NCBI GenBank assembly: GCA_021775875.1
Contig: JAJFHA010000008.1
Location: 1-64,000, forward strand
DNA: 64,000 nt
Direction of reading: 5' to 3'
Origin: Hyphomicrobiales bacterium
GTDB lineage: Bacteria > Pseudomonadota > Alphaproteobacteria > Rhizobiales > NORP267
Below the pieces are notes generated by a model. That model did not search any database, was not told the DNA's origin, and saw only the letters and a list, made by a program, of their open reading frames with translations. Below are positions 55,341 to 64,000 of the stretch, in pieces (the stretch's first letter is position 1; each line of letters begins with the position of its first letter). The position numbers and the translations under genes are program-made.

Positions 55341-56174
55341 ATGAAAACCAAACCTGATCAACCATTCGGCCATTTTGCGCCGTCCAGAATGCAGACGCTA
55401 TTGCTGCGGATTTCCCGCGCGATGCCCTATTCGTGGCTTGGTATGCGGATATCTTTTCTGATCAGGCGCATTCTCAGATGGGGGATGACAACGCCTCTGG
55501 ATATGATTGTATACGGTCAGAAAATGCGACTCTACGGGTTCGATAACGTCACCGAAGCGCGGACCCTTTTTGCACCTCAACATTTTGACCCATTGGTGCG
55601 GGCTGCGCTTGCTGAGCGGTGCCGTGATGGGTTTGTATTTTTGGATATTGGCGCGAATACAGGGGCCTACAGCTTTTTTGTGGTCGGGCTTGGCACTGCG
55701 GACACGCGTGTTTTGGCGTTTGAGCCGCAACCTGAAATGCTGTCGAGGTTTCGCACCAGCCTTTCCTTCAACCCAGATGCTCCGATCCAAATTCATGGTT
55801 TTGCCCTTGGTGCCGAAGACGGCGAAATGCGGCTTCTTCTCCATGGTGGCAACAAGGGCCAGGCGAGCCTGAAAGTGCGCGGCAAGGAAGTACCTTCAGC
55901 CTCGGTGCCCGTCCAAGTGCGGCCTTTATTGAAGGTTTTGCAGGAGCGAAAACTGGAAAAAATTTCCGCGCTGAAAATTGATGTTGAAGGTGTCGAAGAT
56001 CAGGTGTTGATACCGTTTTTTGAAACTGCGCCAAAATCCCTGTGGCCCGAATTGCTGATAATTGAAGACAATCGGACTGAATGGGACAAGGATTGTATTG
56101 CTCTCTGCCGATCGCTCGGTTACCGCAAAATTCTGCGGGACCGAGAAAATATTGTGTTTGAACTGGTCAAATAG
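55341..56174 (+). CDS. FkbM family methyltransferase
   Basis: 277 residues. SAM-binding segment FVFLDIGANTGAYSFFVVG, with acidic end LAFEPQPEMLSRF, then ISALKIDVEGVEDQVL and LLIIEDNR. This is the FkbM pattern of O-methyltransferases that often act on polysaccharides or secondary metabolites. The N-terminal 70 residues are more basic. No biosynthetic cluster is adjacent, so the acceptor is unknown. It overlaps the convergent sfsA by eight bases. Confidence 0.88.
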   Translation: MKTKPDQPFGHFAPSRMQTLLLRISRAMPYSWLGMRISFLIRRILRWGMTTPLDMIVYGQKMRLYGFDNVTEARTLFAPQHFDPLVRAALAERCRDGFVFLDIGANTGAYSFFVVGLGTADTRVLAFEPQPEMLSRFRTSLSFNPDAPIQIHGFALGAEDGEMRLLLHGGNKGQASLKVRGKEVPSASVPVQVRPLLKVLQERKLEKISALKIDVEGVEDQVLIPFFETAPKSLWPELLIIEDNRTEWDKDCIALCRSLGYRKILRDRENIVFELVK

Positions 56175-56889
56175 ACGCTGGATTGAAGGGGATGAAATCG
56201 CGCAAGGTTACCGTTTCAAAATTGATCTCGGTATCGTAGGCCAGAATTTCAACACCGCGTGATATGGCGCGATCCAGTGTTTCAGCGTAATTCGGGTCGA
56301 TATCCCGTGCCAGAGTCATGTGGTCTGCGTCAGTGCGCTGGATCAGGAATAACATGACGGCGCGGTGGCCGGCTTCAACCATGTCACCCAACTCAACCAG
56401 ATGCTTGGTGCCACGCTTGGTCACTGAATCCGGAAATTCGGCGAGCCGGGATTGGCGCATCAGGTGGACGTTTTTGATTTCCACATAACAGAGCGGGCGG
56501 TCCGGGTCTTCGAGCAGGATATCGATGCGGCTGTTGACGCCGTATTTCACTTCCCGACGCAAAGTCTCATATCCAGTCAGTTCAGCGACAGTGCCAGCCT
56601 CAATCGCCTCGGTGACGATTTTATTCGGGTGGTTGGTGTTGATGCCGACGAGAGCCGGGCCGTCACCCAAATCTACTTCCAGCAGTTCCCATGAATAGGC
56701 GAGTTTGCGCTTTGGATTATCTGATTTTGTCAACCAGACCCGTGACCCTGGCGTGTTCAGGCCCATCATGGATCCGGGATTGGCGCAATGAGCAGTGATC
56801 ATCTCTCCGCTATCAAGGCGCACATCGGCAAGGAATCGCTTGTAGCGTTTTTCCAGTATTCCCGGATAAAGCGGCAGGTTGAATTGCAT
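56167..56889 (-). CDS. sfsA: SfsA family protein
   Basis: 240 residues from the ATG at 56889; upstream in-frame codons lack ATG. Contains KRYKRFLADVRLDSGEMITAHCANPGSM, GSRVWLTKSDNPKRKLAYSWELLE and DILLEDPDRPLCYVEIKNV, the SfsA signature. E. coli SfsA is a nucleic-acid-binding protein linked to maltose metabolism and has a nuclease-like fold; its role in alphaproteobacteria is unclear. Confidence 0.95.
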   Translation of the reverse strand: MQFNLPLYPGILEKRYKRFLADVRLDSGEMITAHCANPGSMMGLNTPGSRVWLTKSDNPKRKLAYSWELLEVDLGDGPALVGINTNHPNKIVTEAIEAGTVAELTGYETLRREVKYGVNSRIDILLEDPDRPLCYVEIKNVHLMRQSRLAEFPDSVTKRGTKHLVELGDMVEAGHRAVMLFLIQRTDADHMTLARDIDPNYAETLDRAISRGVEILAYDTEINFETVTLRDFIPFNPASI

Positions 56890-56997
56890 GACTTTCGATA
56901 ACCGGGACCGGGCCAAGGCGCAAGGGCCGGACAGCGTATCTGTGAATTGGCGCAGACTATTACTTTTTGCCAGAGCATTGCACTGGTATAGAAGAGC

Positions 56998-57801
56998 ATG
57001 ACAAATCAGGATTCACAGCCTCAAAATGAAGAGAGTACGGCAGGCGACGTGGCCACCGCTGCAATATTGGCGATCGGCGACGAATTGTTGTCAGGGCGTA
57101 CCAAAGACAAAAATATCGGCTATATCGCCGAATATCTCACCAATATGGGGATTGATCTGTGTGAAGCGCGGATGGTCTCTGATGATGAAGATGTCATCGT
57201 TGCCGCACTCAACGAGTTGCGCGCAAAATACACCTATGTCTTCACCACTGGCGGCATCGGCCCAACCCATGATGACATCACTGCGGATGCTGTTGCAAAA
57301 GCCTTTGGTGTTGAAATCGAACATAATCCTGAAGCTGTGGCGCTGCTGACAAAGCGGATCGAAGAGGGCGGTCGCTTCAAAATGAACGAAGCGCGGATGC
57401 GTATGGCGCGCATTCCTGTTGGTGCCGATCTTGTGGAGAACCGCATAAGCGCCGCGCCCGGATTTCATATCGGCAACGTCTTTGTTTTTGCAGGCGTCCC
57501 GGCAATCATGCAGGTCATGCTGGATGCCGCCGCGCCCTTGCTCAAGGGGGGCGTCGTGATGATGAGTGAGACGGTCGAATCCCGCGTCACCGAAGGCGAT
57601 TTCGCGCCGCTTCTTGGCGACGTGCAAGGGCGCTACGATGATGTCCTGATCGGCAGTTACCCCTGGTTCAGGAACGGTGAATACGGCACCAACATCATTT
57701 TGCGTAGCCGCAATAAAGCGGCGCTTGGAGAGGCAACCGGCGAGGTCCGCGGCCTTTTGAAGGAATTGACCAAAACGCTCAAAATGAACAGAAAGAAATA
57801 A
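56998..57801 (+). CDS. CinA N-terminal (molybdopterin-binding) domain protein
   Basis: 267 residues. [27 protein letters not shown] and [22 protein letters not shown] give the MoCF/CinA-N signature. The C-terminal nicotinamide-mononucleotide deamidase domain of full CinA is absent, which is common in this class. Possible roles are ADP-ribose/NAD-related pyrophosphatase or competence-linked function, by homology only. It precedes gpt by one base, so they are co-transcribed. Confidence 0.88.
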   Translation: MTNQDSQPQNEESTAGDVATAAILAIGDELLSGRTKDKNIGYIAEYLTNMGIDLCEARMVSDDEDVIVAALNELRAKYTYVFTTGGIGPTHDDITADAVAKAFGVEIEHNPEAVALLTKRIEEGGRFKMNEARMRMARIPVGADLVENRISAAPGFHIGNVFVFAGVPAIMQVMLDAAAPLLKGGVVMMSETVESRVTEGDFAPLLGDVQGRYDDVLIGSYPWFRNGEYGTNIILRSRNKAALGEATGEVRGLLKELTKTLKMNRKK

Positions 57802-57802
57802 G

Positions 57803-58312
57803 ATGACAGTTGATCCGAACCAGAAACATTTCCCGGTTTCATGGGATCAGTTTCACCGTGACGCGCGGGCTTTGGCGTGGCGTTTGTCCGGCCGCCAGGA
57901 TGGGGATTTTCATGCGATCATAAGCATCACGCGCGGCGGGCTTGTGCCAGCCGCCATTGTCGCCCGCGAACTCGAAATTCGCCTGATCGAAACCATCTGC
58001 ATCGCCTCCTATGATCACCAGGCGCAAGGCAAACTCAGTGTCCTGAAAACTGCCAGCGATGAAGTTGCCAATGTGGCCGGCGGTGAGGGCGAGGGTATTC
58101 TGATCGTTGATGATCTGGTCGATACCGGCAAGACCGCCAAGCTCGTGCGCGGCTTGCTGCCAAAAGCGCATTTCGCTACCGTTTACGCGAAGCCCATGGG
58201 AGTGCCGCTGGTGGATACTTTCATTACAGAAGTATCACAGGACACATGGATCTATTTCCCTTGGGATATGGAGTTGCAATTCACACCGCCCCTGCGCGGG
58301 TCTGGAGACTGA
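57803..58312 (+). CDS. gpt: Xanthine(-guanine) phosphoribosyltransferase
   Basis: 169 residues. PRPP-binding motif [17 protein letters not shown] (about 94-110), an N-terminal [19 protein letters not shown] segment, and a C-terminal [10 protein letters not shown], all typical for Gpt. Salvages xanthine/guanine into nucleotides. Followed by tRNA-Leu after 71 bases. Confidence 0.93.
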   Translation: MTVDPNQKHFPVSWDQFHRDARALAWRLSGRQDGDFHAIISITRGGLVPAAIVARELEIRLIETICIASYDHQAQGKLSVLKTASDEVANVAGGEGEGILIVDDLVDTGKTAKLVRGLLPKAHFATVYAKPMGVPLVDTFITEVSQDTWIYFPWDMELQFTPPLRGSGD

Positions 58313-58383
58313 ACGAGATTTTCAAAGGGACTAGCCATCGGAACAAACATGTGAGAGATGTGCGTTCTTGCTCGGCAAAACAT

Positions 58384-58471
58384 GCGGACGTGGTGGAACT
58401 GGTAGACACACAAGACTTAAAATCTTGAGGAGCTGAGCTCCGTGCGGGTTCGAGTCCCGCCGTCCGCACCA
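58384..58471 (+). tRNA. tRNA-Leu (UAA), CCA encoded
   Basis: Acceptor stem GCGGACG / CGTCCGC, anticodon stem CAAGA / TCTTG with loop CTTAAAA (anticodon TAA at 58418-58420), a long variable arm (AGGAGCTGAGCTCCGT region) typical of leucine tRNAs, a T-arm with GTTCGAGTC, and CCA at 58469-58471. A run of eight T follows and probably ends transcription. Confidence 0.97.
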
Positions 58472-58585
58472 TTTTTTTTACAAATGATAATTTTGTGGAT
58501 GAAACATTAGTTTCTGCGGGTGACTTCGTTTTTGTAATTTTGGGGGGCCCACAACATTAGCTGTGAACCCCGATTTGAATTGTCC

Positions 58586-58604
58586 AAACTGGTGGCTCCA
58601 GTTT
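58586..58604 (-). terminator. Possible terminator of the fadL-like gene
   Basis: Perfect 7-bp inverted repeat AAACTGG / CCAGTTT with five-base loop, 30 bases beyond the stop on the minus strand. The T-run is only three long, so it is weak or a processing hairpin. Confidence 0.4.
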
Positions 58605-58633
58605 AGCCTCTGAAATTTACAAACCGAGACCTG

Positions 58634-59878
58634 TTAGTGCCACCTATATGTAGCTGAAAAAGCAACAATATCAACATGCTGCTCGAAGGTTGCAGCTAAA
58701 CCCGGTAATCCGCCACCCGGCGCCAAACTGACATTTCCGTCATCGATAACAATATGCGTATAGCCTACAGAGCCACGCCATTTTTCGTTAATCACCCGGC
58801 TTGCGCCTACCGAGAACCAATAGCGGTCGGCATCGGGAACCCGTACGCCGCGCGTTGTGTCTGGGACCGGAGAATCTTCATATGCAAAGCCCGCCCGCAG
58901 GGTTGTATTATCGTCATACTGATATTCGGCGCCGATTGAGTAATAATAGCCGTCTTCCCATAAAAATGGGGTTGCCGCAGTCGCAGGTGCACCTGTTACC
59001 GCATTGATTGGTGCCAATTGTTGCAATTGCGACCAGTCGGTCCACTCAAAGCCGAGCAGCAATGTAAGATTGTCGCTAAGCGTCTGGCGTAAACCTACGG
59101 TCAATGTGCCGGGGGTTGTAAGACTGGCTGTGACCGGCTGGTTCAACGCTGGAACGGCGCTAAATAACAAAGCACCTTCAACGTCCAGACTGGTCTCGGA
59201 ATTATAGCCGATGCCGATGCGGGTGCCTTCTACCGGATTAAGCAATATGCCGAGTGCAAAATTTACACTCACATCATCCCCTGCCAGGGTCCCAACGCCA
59301 GCGGCGCCGGCATTTTGCGTCAATTCCACGTCTACAAAAACCGCACGTACAGCCGCAGCTACAGAAACCATATCGTTGATTTTATATCCAACAACGGGGC
59401 CAGCCTGTACCATGAACAAGTCCGATTTTATGCCATGAAAAGAGCCAGCCCAAGCCGGGTTTCCTTCGGTAACTAGACCAAACGGGGAATTGACCGTGAA
59501 ACCAAGGAACAGGTTTTCATTGTACTGATAAGACGCATAAGACGACGGCACCAATGCGATCTCACCGATGTTTCCGCTGCCGGGTCCACCAAGGCCACCA
59601 GGTGTGGTCACGCCATTATTCGCTTTGGAATAAGGAAAAATCAGAGCTGCGTCACTTTCTGTCTGTAACCCTTCATGCATCGTAATCGTGGCCGGATTAA
59701 AAAACATTGATGACAGGTCGCTGCCACCCGCGGCAATACCTGCAAATGACGCGCCTTGCCCTTCTGCGGATTGCTCACGCACAGAAAACCCACCTGCATT
59801 CGCGGTGTTGGCAAACGGAACCAAGACGGCTCCTGCAATCAATGTGCAGAAAATTTTACTCTTCAATGAATTTTTCAT
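58634..59878 (-). CDS. Outer-membrane long-chain fatty acid transport protein, FadL/OmpP1/TodX family
   Basis: 414 residues. A signal peptide (about 1-28, ending NTANAGGFS) is followed by the FadL N-terminal hatch pattern GFSVREQSAEGQGASFAGIAAGG and DLSSMFFNPATIT, and a beta-barrel ending in an aromatic C-terminus (FSATYRWH). FadL proteins take long-chain fatty acids or aromatics through the outer membrane. It is divergent from an acyl-activating enzyme, so import and activation appear co-regulated through the repeats at 59975-60050. Confidence 0.93.
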   Translation of the reverse strand: MKNSLKSKIFCTLIAGAVLVPFANTANAGGFSVREQSAEGQGASFAGIAAGGSDLSSMFFNPATITMHEGLQTESDAALIFPYSKANNGVTTPGGLGGPGSGNIGEIALVPSSYASYQYNENLFLGFTVNSPFGLVTEGNPAWAGSFHGIKSDLFMVQAGPVVGYKINDMVSVAAAVRAVFVDVELTQNAGAAGVGTLAGDDVSVNFALGILLNPVEGTRIGIGYNSETSLDVEGALLFSAVPALNQPVTASLTTPGTLTVGLRQTLSDNLTLLLGFEWTDWSQLQQLAPINAVTGAPATAATPFLWEDGYYYSIGAEYQYDDNTTLRAGFAYEDSPVPDTTRGVRVPDADRYWFSVGASRVINEKWRGSVGYTHIVIDDGNVSLAPGGGLPGLAATFEQHVDIVAFSATYRWH

Positions 59879-60276
59879 TTTACTATACGTCCCACCCCGT
59901 CATTTATAATTCGCATCCAACTTTGATAGTTTAAAAATACGATTTGTGCCAATAGATTATGAGAGATAAGTGGATTATTTTGAATATAGAACTGATCTGT
60001 ATACTGTTTATTTTGAATTGAAATATATCAATATACTTGATTATTTGAATTCACGTGGAATGCTTGGCTAATTGCTTAAGATCCAGACCCTAGGCCTATA
60101 TACTGCTAGACTCAGTTTTGCGTTTGAAAACAAAGATTTCTTACGCAACAATCGAGGATTTTTCACCCACAATCCGACATTCCATACTGCACTGCAGCGT
60201 GAAGCGGGGGGCGGGTTGTGGCAATGTCCCTCAAAATGGCGTGGGTTCAATGCGTCGAATTTGTTACGGGGGTATC
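59879..60276. promoter_or_regulatory. AT-rich divergent promoter region, fadL-like / acyl-ACP synthetase
   Basis: 398 bases with no credible gene. The fadL side (59880-60060) is distinctly AT-rich and carries phased repeats (separate entry). The rest is of ordinary composition; an in-frame open stretch from 60118 into the synthetase gene has no supporting start. Confidence 0.5.
59975..60050. repeat. Three TTATTTTGAAT-type repeats at exact 33-bp spacing
   Basis: Copies start at 59975 (TTATTTTGAAT), 60008 (TTATTTTGAAT) and 60041 (TTATTTGAAT, one T shorter). The two 33-base gaps equal about three helical turns, placing each copy on the same face of the DNA. TATACT also recurs late in the first two units. 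This looks like a multi-site operator between the two fatty-acid genes. Confidence 0.65.
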
Positions 60277-61851
60277 ATGAACGAAATGCTGACTGAAAAG
60301 CCGGAGGTTGCGACGCTTGATCCGGCCTTCCTGAACCGGACCCTTTTTGAGGCGATGCTTGATGCCCGCGACCGGCGGGGCGGGAAGCATGAATTCATCG
60401 AGGATGCCGAGCGTGAACCGATGACGCTGGACCGGTTGCTACTTGGGGCCAGTGTTTTGTCCGGTAAAATCTCAGCGCTCAGCAAGCCAAAAGAACGGGT
60501 TGGGTTGTTGTTGCCGAACAGCAATGGGGCAGCGGTTGTGTTTTTTTCCTGCCATGCGGCGGGTCGCGTTCCGGCGATGCTGAATTTTTCGTCCGGTATC
60601 AAAAATCTGATTTCCTGCTGCGAGACCGGCCAGATCAAAACGGTATTCACGTCGCGGCGGTTTGTGGCGCTTGGCAAGCTCGAAGACCTGATCGAAGCGC
60701 TCGAAAAAGCTGTGAAGATCGTTTGGCTTGAGGATGTGCGCAAATCGATTTCAACGCTTGATAAAATTGCCGGGCTGATCCGCTCAAAATTCCCGCGTCG
60801 GATGTTGGCGAAAACCGGCACGGTTCCGTCCGACCCGGCGGTTGTTCTGTTCACATCAGGTACTGAAGGTGTGCCTAAAGGGGTTGTCCTCAGCCATTCC
60901 AACATGCTGGCAAACGTCAAACAAATAATGCTGACGCAAGCTTTGCGTGAAGACGACAAGGTATTTAATGCGCTGCCCATGTTCCATTCATTCGGTATGA
61001 CGGCGGCTTTTATTTTGCCGGTGGTGACGGGGATGAAAGTGTTCATGTATCCCTCGCCTCTGCATTATCGTCAGATCCCGCCGCTGGTGCGAGAATTTGG
61101 CGCGACCGTTCTGTTTGGCACCGACACGTTTGCGGTTGGCTGGGGCAAGGTCGCGGATCCGGAAGATTTTGCGACGATCCGTTTCATCGTTCTTGGCGCG
61201 GAGCGGGTGAAAAGCTCAACCCGGGAATTGTGGCGTGAGCGGTTTGGTATCGAACTTTACGAAGGTTATGGCGCAACCGAGGCGTCGCCGGTTCTTGCCT
61301 GCAATTTTCCAGGTACTGCCAAGGAGGGCAGCGTTGGAAAATTATTTACCGCTATCGACCACCGGATCGAGCCTGTGCCAGATTTGAAAGAAGGCGGGCG
61401 TCTTGTCATCCACGGGCCGAATGTCATGGCCGGGTATATTACCCATGACCGGCCTGGCGAGTTGCAGCCGCCGGAAAATGGCTGGCACGATACTGGTGAT
61501 ATTGTTGAAATCGATGAAGATGGTTTCGTCTTCATCAAGGGCCGCGCCAAGCGGTTCGCCAAGCTCGGCGGTGAAATGGTCTCTCTGGTGGCTGTCGAAA
61601 ATCATGTCGCGATGGCCTGGCCGGACAATATTCACGCGGTCGCGTCAATCGCCGACAAGCGAAAGGGTGAGCAGCTTGTGCTGATAACTGACCGGGTAAA
61701 AGCCGACCGCTCTGAATTGCAAAAATGGGCCAAGGCCAACGGTGTGCCTGAACTTCATTTACCAAAGAAAATTATTTTTATCGACGAGATGCCGGTTCTT
61801 GGCACGGGAAAGATGGATTATTTAGCGATCCAGGCACTGGCTGAGGGCTAG
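60277..61851 (+). CDS. AMP-forming acyl-CoA/acyl-ACP synthetase-like protein
   Basis: 524 residues from the ATG at 60277, with GGGGG upstream. ANL-superfamily motifs: VLFTSGTEGVPKGVVLSHSN (about 190-209), the YEGYGATEASPVL motif, and GWHDTGDIVEIDEDGFVFIKGRAKR. The catalytic Lys region GTGKMDYLA is near the C-terminus. The sequence resembles the acyl-ACP synthetase half of E. coli Aas more than plain FadD. There is no acyltransferase domain. Divergent from the FadL-like porin gene, so it likely activates imported fatty acids. Confidence 0.88.
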   Translation: MNEMLTEKPEVATLDPAFLNRTLFEAMLDARDRRGGKHEFIEDAEREPMTLDRLLLGASVLSGKISALSKPKERVGLLLPNSNGAAVVFFSCHAAGRVPAMLNFSSGIKNLISCCETGQIKTVFTSRRFVALGKLEDLIEALEKAVKIVWLEDVRKSISTLDKIAGLIRSKFPRRMLAKTGTVPSDPAVVLFTSGTEGVPKGVVLSHSNMLANVKQIMLTQALREDDKVFNALPMFHSFGMTAAFILPVVTGMKVFMYPSPLHYRQIPPLVREFGATVLFGTDTFAVGWGKVADPEDFATIRFIVLGAERVKSSTRELWRERFGIELYEGYGATEASPVLACNFPGTAKEGSVGKLFTAIDHRIEPVPDLKEGGRLVIHGPNVMAGYITHDRPGELQPPENGWHDTGDIVEIDEDGFVFIKGRAKRFAKLGGEMVSLVAVENHVAMAWPDNIHAVASIADKRKGEQLVLITDRVKADRSELQKWAKANGVPELHLPKKIIFIDEMPVLGTGKMDYLAIQALAEG

Positions 61852-61966
61852 GCCGGTTTGAGCCAACCTGTGACGGACATTTTATCAAACATTTCTTTCA
61901 TTGTGCTGGCACGCCGCGCTATTTGCGCATAGCGTCCGGAAATGAAATTCCGCAACAGGAGTCGTA

Positions 61967-62833
61967 ATGAACGGTGAACCAGGTGATAGCGAGGCAGGTG
62001 ATCAACAGCGCGAAGCTGTCCGTGAGGATTGGGCCGGACGTGCTTTGCATTGGGATCGGCATGCGGACATGGTTGCGGAACCAGCCGAGCGGTTGAACCA
62101 GCCTTTGATCGAGGCTGCAGATATTCAACCCGGCCAAACCATTCTCGATATCGCGACCGGTTCCGGTGAACCTGGATTGACGGTCGCCAAGCTGGTCGGT
62201 GCGAATGGCCACCTGACCATGAGCGACATGGTGCCAGAAATGATCGCGGGTGCGGAGCGTCGGGCGAACGATCTGGGTTTGACCAATATCGACTATATGA
62301 TCGCAGATATGGCGGATTTGCCACCCGACGCTAACCTCTATGACCGGGTGATCTCCCGGTTTGGTCTGATGTTCTGTCCGAACAAAAAGAAGGCGGTATC
62401 GGAAGCCTTTCGCGTTTTGAAACCGGGGGGGCGTGCCACATGGATGGTGTGGGGGCCGAAATCCAATAATTCTTCCTTCGCCGTCATCGACGGCGCGGCC
62501 AAAAAAATATTTGGCACCGACAATCCAAAACTTGAGTTTGATCTGCCATTCAGCCTTTCGGAAAATGGGGCGCTGGAAACGCTGCTACGTGACGCCGGGT
62601 TTGAAACGGAAGGTGAGCAGGATATTAAACTCCATCCCAAATTGCCGACAGACAGGCCATTCTGGTCGGCGATGGTTGATATGGCAGTAGGGCGTCCACG
62701 GGATGCGGCGACCGAAGGCGACCGCGCCGCATTTGACCGTGAAGTCGAGGCGCGCTTTGGCGATTTGATCAAGGACGGCAGGTATCATATTGATATGCAT
62801 GCGCGCATCTGTTCCGGTGTAAAACTCGCGTGA
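61967..62833 (+). CDS. Class I SAM-dependent methyltransferase, UbiE-like
   Basis: 288 residues. Motif I ILDIATGSGEPGLTVAKLVG (about 58-77) and a post-motif SDMVPEMIAGAERRA, then FRVLKPGGRATWMVWG, matching ubiquinone/menaquinone-type and related small-molecule methyltransferases. Substrate not inferred. It overlaps the transporter gene by four bases (GTGA), so they are coupled; it may modify a compound that the transporter exports. Confidence 0.85.
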   Translation: MNGEPGDSEAGDQQREAVREDWAGRALHWDRHADMVAEPAERLNQPLIEAADIQPGQTILDIATGSGEPGLTVAKLVGANGHLTMSDMVPEMIAGAERRANDLGLTNIDYMIADMADLPPDANLYDRVISRFGLMFCPNKKKAVSEAFRVLKPGGRATWMVWGPKSNNSSFAVIDGAAKKIFGTDNPKLEFDLPFSLSENGALETLLRDAGFETEGEQDIKLHPKLPTDRPFWSAMVDMAVGRPRDAATEGDRAAFDREVEARFGDLIKDGRYHIDMHARICSGVKLA

Positions 62834-63759
62834 CCGACACGACAAAAGCTAGCGCGCTTTCAGGCGTCAGTGTCGCACGTCTATCGCCGCTCCATTGGGC
62901 GATGATATTGGGCGCAGCCTCGCTGTTTGGTGTTTCTTTCCTGTTTATCAAAATTGCGCTGACGGATATTCCGCCCATGTCGGTTGCAGCTTTGCGCTGC
63001 GTTGTCGCGGCTCCCGCGGCTTGGGTTGTTTTGAAACTGGTGGGTGGTGCCATGCCGCGCTTCGGCGATTCGTGGAAACTGTTCTCCGTATTGGGCATAC
63101 TGACCGCAGCTCTGCCATTTGCGGCCATTGCGTATGGCCAGCAACATATTGAAACAGCTATTGTCGGAATGTTGTTCGGGTCGCTGCCGGTTTTCAATGT
63201 GGTGTTGGTCCCCCTGATTGCCCGAGATGAGGCGTTTCTTCCGATCCGTCTGCTCGGTGCATTGATTGGTTTTGTGGGCTTGCTACTGGTGATGGCGCCG
63301 AAATATTCCGGCAACATGGATACCAATCTCTTGTCGATGCTGTTGATCGTACTTGCCGCGTGCTCGTATGCAGCGGGTGTGGGCTATGCCCGGCGCAACA
63401 GAAATATCCATCCAATCGCGATGATTGTTGGGCAACTCATCTGGGGCGGGGTGCTTCTGGTGGCACTGGCGACCTATCTGGAAGCGCCGTGGCAGAAAAT
63501 GCCTTCGCTCGAAGCCTGGGGCGGTGTGCTTGGTATCGGGTTGCTTGGCACGGCTGCCGCGCCGATCATTCTGTTCCTGCTGATCAGAATGATCGGCGGT
63601 ACCCGGGTTGCGATTGTCCCGCTATTGATGCCGATATTTGCAACCTTGACAGGGGTATTTATAGCGGGCGAACAGATTTACCCGCTATCCTATGCTGGCC
63701 TAGGGTTCATTCTGGCTGGTGCTGTGGTGATTGCCCGCTCCCATCAGCGCAATATCTAA
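62830..63759 (+). CDS. DMT-superfamily (EamA) transporter
   Basis: 309 residues from a GTG that overlaps the methyltransferase stop. Ten hydrophobic segments in two EamA repeats (about 20-155 and 165-305), with LRCVVAAPAAWVVLKL in the first and IILFLLIRMIGGTRVAIVPLLMPI in the second. Members export amino acids or metabolites. Ligand unknown. Confidence 0.88.
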   Translation: MTDTTKASALSGVSVARLSPLHWAMILGAASLFGVSFLFIKIALTDIPPMSVAALRCVVAAPAAWVVLKLVGGAMPRFGDSWKLFSVLGILTAALPFAAIAYGQQHIETAIVGMLFGSLPVFNVVLVPLIARDEAFLPIRLLGALIGFVGLLLVMAPKYSGNMDTNLLSMLLIVLAACSYAAGVGYARRNRNIHPIAMIVGQLIWGGVLLVALATYLEAPWQKMPSLEAWGGVLGIGLLGTAAAPIILFLLIRMIGGTRVAIVPLLMPIFATLTGVFIAGEQIYPLSYAGLGFILAGAVVIARSHQRNI

Positions 63760-63765
63760 CAGGCT

Positions 63766-64000
63766 TCAGTCTTCCTGAAGTTTCTTTGTGGCAGAGCGGG
63801 CGTCAGCGCTTTCAGGGATTGCCTGACCGGAATCCCGGTGGGCAACAGCTGCCGCAAATCCTTCTTTTTCCGCGAATTGTTTGAACCACACGCCCTCTGG
63901 CGAGTGGCGGGTGATGCCGTCGAACAATGTTGCCACCATTTGGGTGTTGGCGAGGCCCATATTGTCAAACGCCTGATTGATCATCATTTTCTGCATCATC
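63766..64000 (-). CDS. Enoyl-CoA hydratase/isomerase family protein (C-terminal part; 5' end outside window)
   Basis: The minus-strand frame is open to the window edge. The 77-78 visible residues include NQAFDNMGLANTQMVATLFDGITRHSPEGVWF, the C-terminal helix pattern of some crotonase-type enoyl-CoA hydratases. The catalytic Glu region lies beyond the window. It would fit a fatty-acid or related acyl-CoA pathway next to the synthetase block, but the call rests on the C-terminus only. Confidence 0.6.
   Translation of the reverse strand, partial: MMQKMMINQAFDNMGLANTQMVATLFDGITRHSPEGVWFKQFAEKEGFAAAVAHRDSGQAIPESADARSATKKLQED

Noticed and set aside
1-64000. CRISPR arrays or rRNA genes
   Set aside because: No regularly spaced repeat-spacer structure and no rRNA sequence was seen.

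Overview
This is a gene-dense chromosomal segment from an alphaproteobacterium. The evidence is gene content and order: recA-alaS-icd, a grxD-bolA-purLQSC run followed by the alphaproteobacterial ATP-synthase zeta inhibitor (DUF1476), a CckA hybrid kinase directly behind flagellar export genes, a GAAC-N7-GAAC LexA box before recA, and a TTAA-N7-TTAAC CtrA box in the flagellar promoter region. Flagella, a form II molybdenum hydroxylase and many lipid/aromatic-type enzymes suggest a free-living aerobic heterotroph. I cannot assign the lineage below class.

Layout. 1-1.8 kb: remains of an RTX-toxin-like locus (HlyC-type acyltransferase, small AT-rich membrane protein, Hint-domain protein, truncated second HlyC copy) abutting the flagellar cluster. 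1.8-9.9 kb: fliO-fliP on one strand and flgB-flgC-fliE-fliQ-fliR-flhB-cckA on the other. 10-11.1 kb: a conserved membrane-anchored protein and a lipase-like N-terminal fragment, probably another toxin relic. 11.2-30.5 kb: core genes (recA, alaS, icd, trmJ-like, murI, rpsD, grxD, bolA, purine synthesis, purB) with an aldolase plus NAPRTase-like pair and one glycosyltransferase inserted. 30.5-42.1 kb: accessory metabolism, namely a BASS-like transporter, DadA-like oxidase, NylC/DmpA-type N-terminal nucleophile hydrolase, ccdA, a MAPEG-cupin-TetR module with a promoter palindrome, GMC oxidoreductase, membrane metallophosphoesterase, AraC regulator and PcaD-like hydrolase.

42.4-50.9 kb: a complete form II 'CO dehydrogenase-like' cluster in the S-L-M order, with CoxD/CoxE maturation factors, two XdhC half-proteins and a fused molybdopterin-binding/nucleotidyltransferase protein. 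The active-site loop reads AYRGAGR (form II), so CO need not be the substrate. A strong terminator separates coxSLM from the maturation genes.

51-58.5 kb: an orphan iron-binding protein with a Fur-like dyad upstream, a beta-hydroxyacid dehydrogenase, CueR with its own operator, radC, map, an FkbM methyltransferase, sfsA, a CinA-N protein, gpt and tRNA-Leu(UAA). 58.6-64 kb: a fatty-acid block, with fadL-like and acyl-ACP/CoA synthetase genes divergent around a 33-bp-phased repeat, then a methyltransferase, a DMT exporter and the end of an enoyl-CoA hydratase.

The least explained features are the degraded HlyC/Hint/lipase material on both sides of the flagellar-cckA block, and the phased repeat between the two fatty-acid genes.
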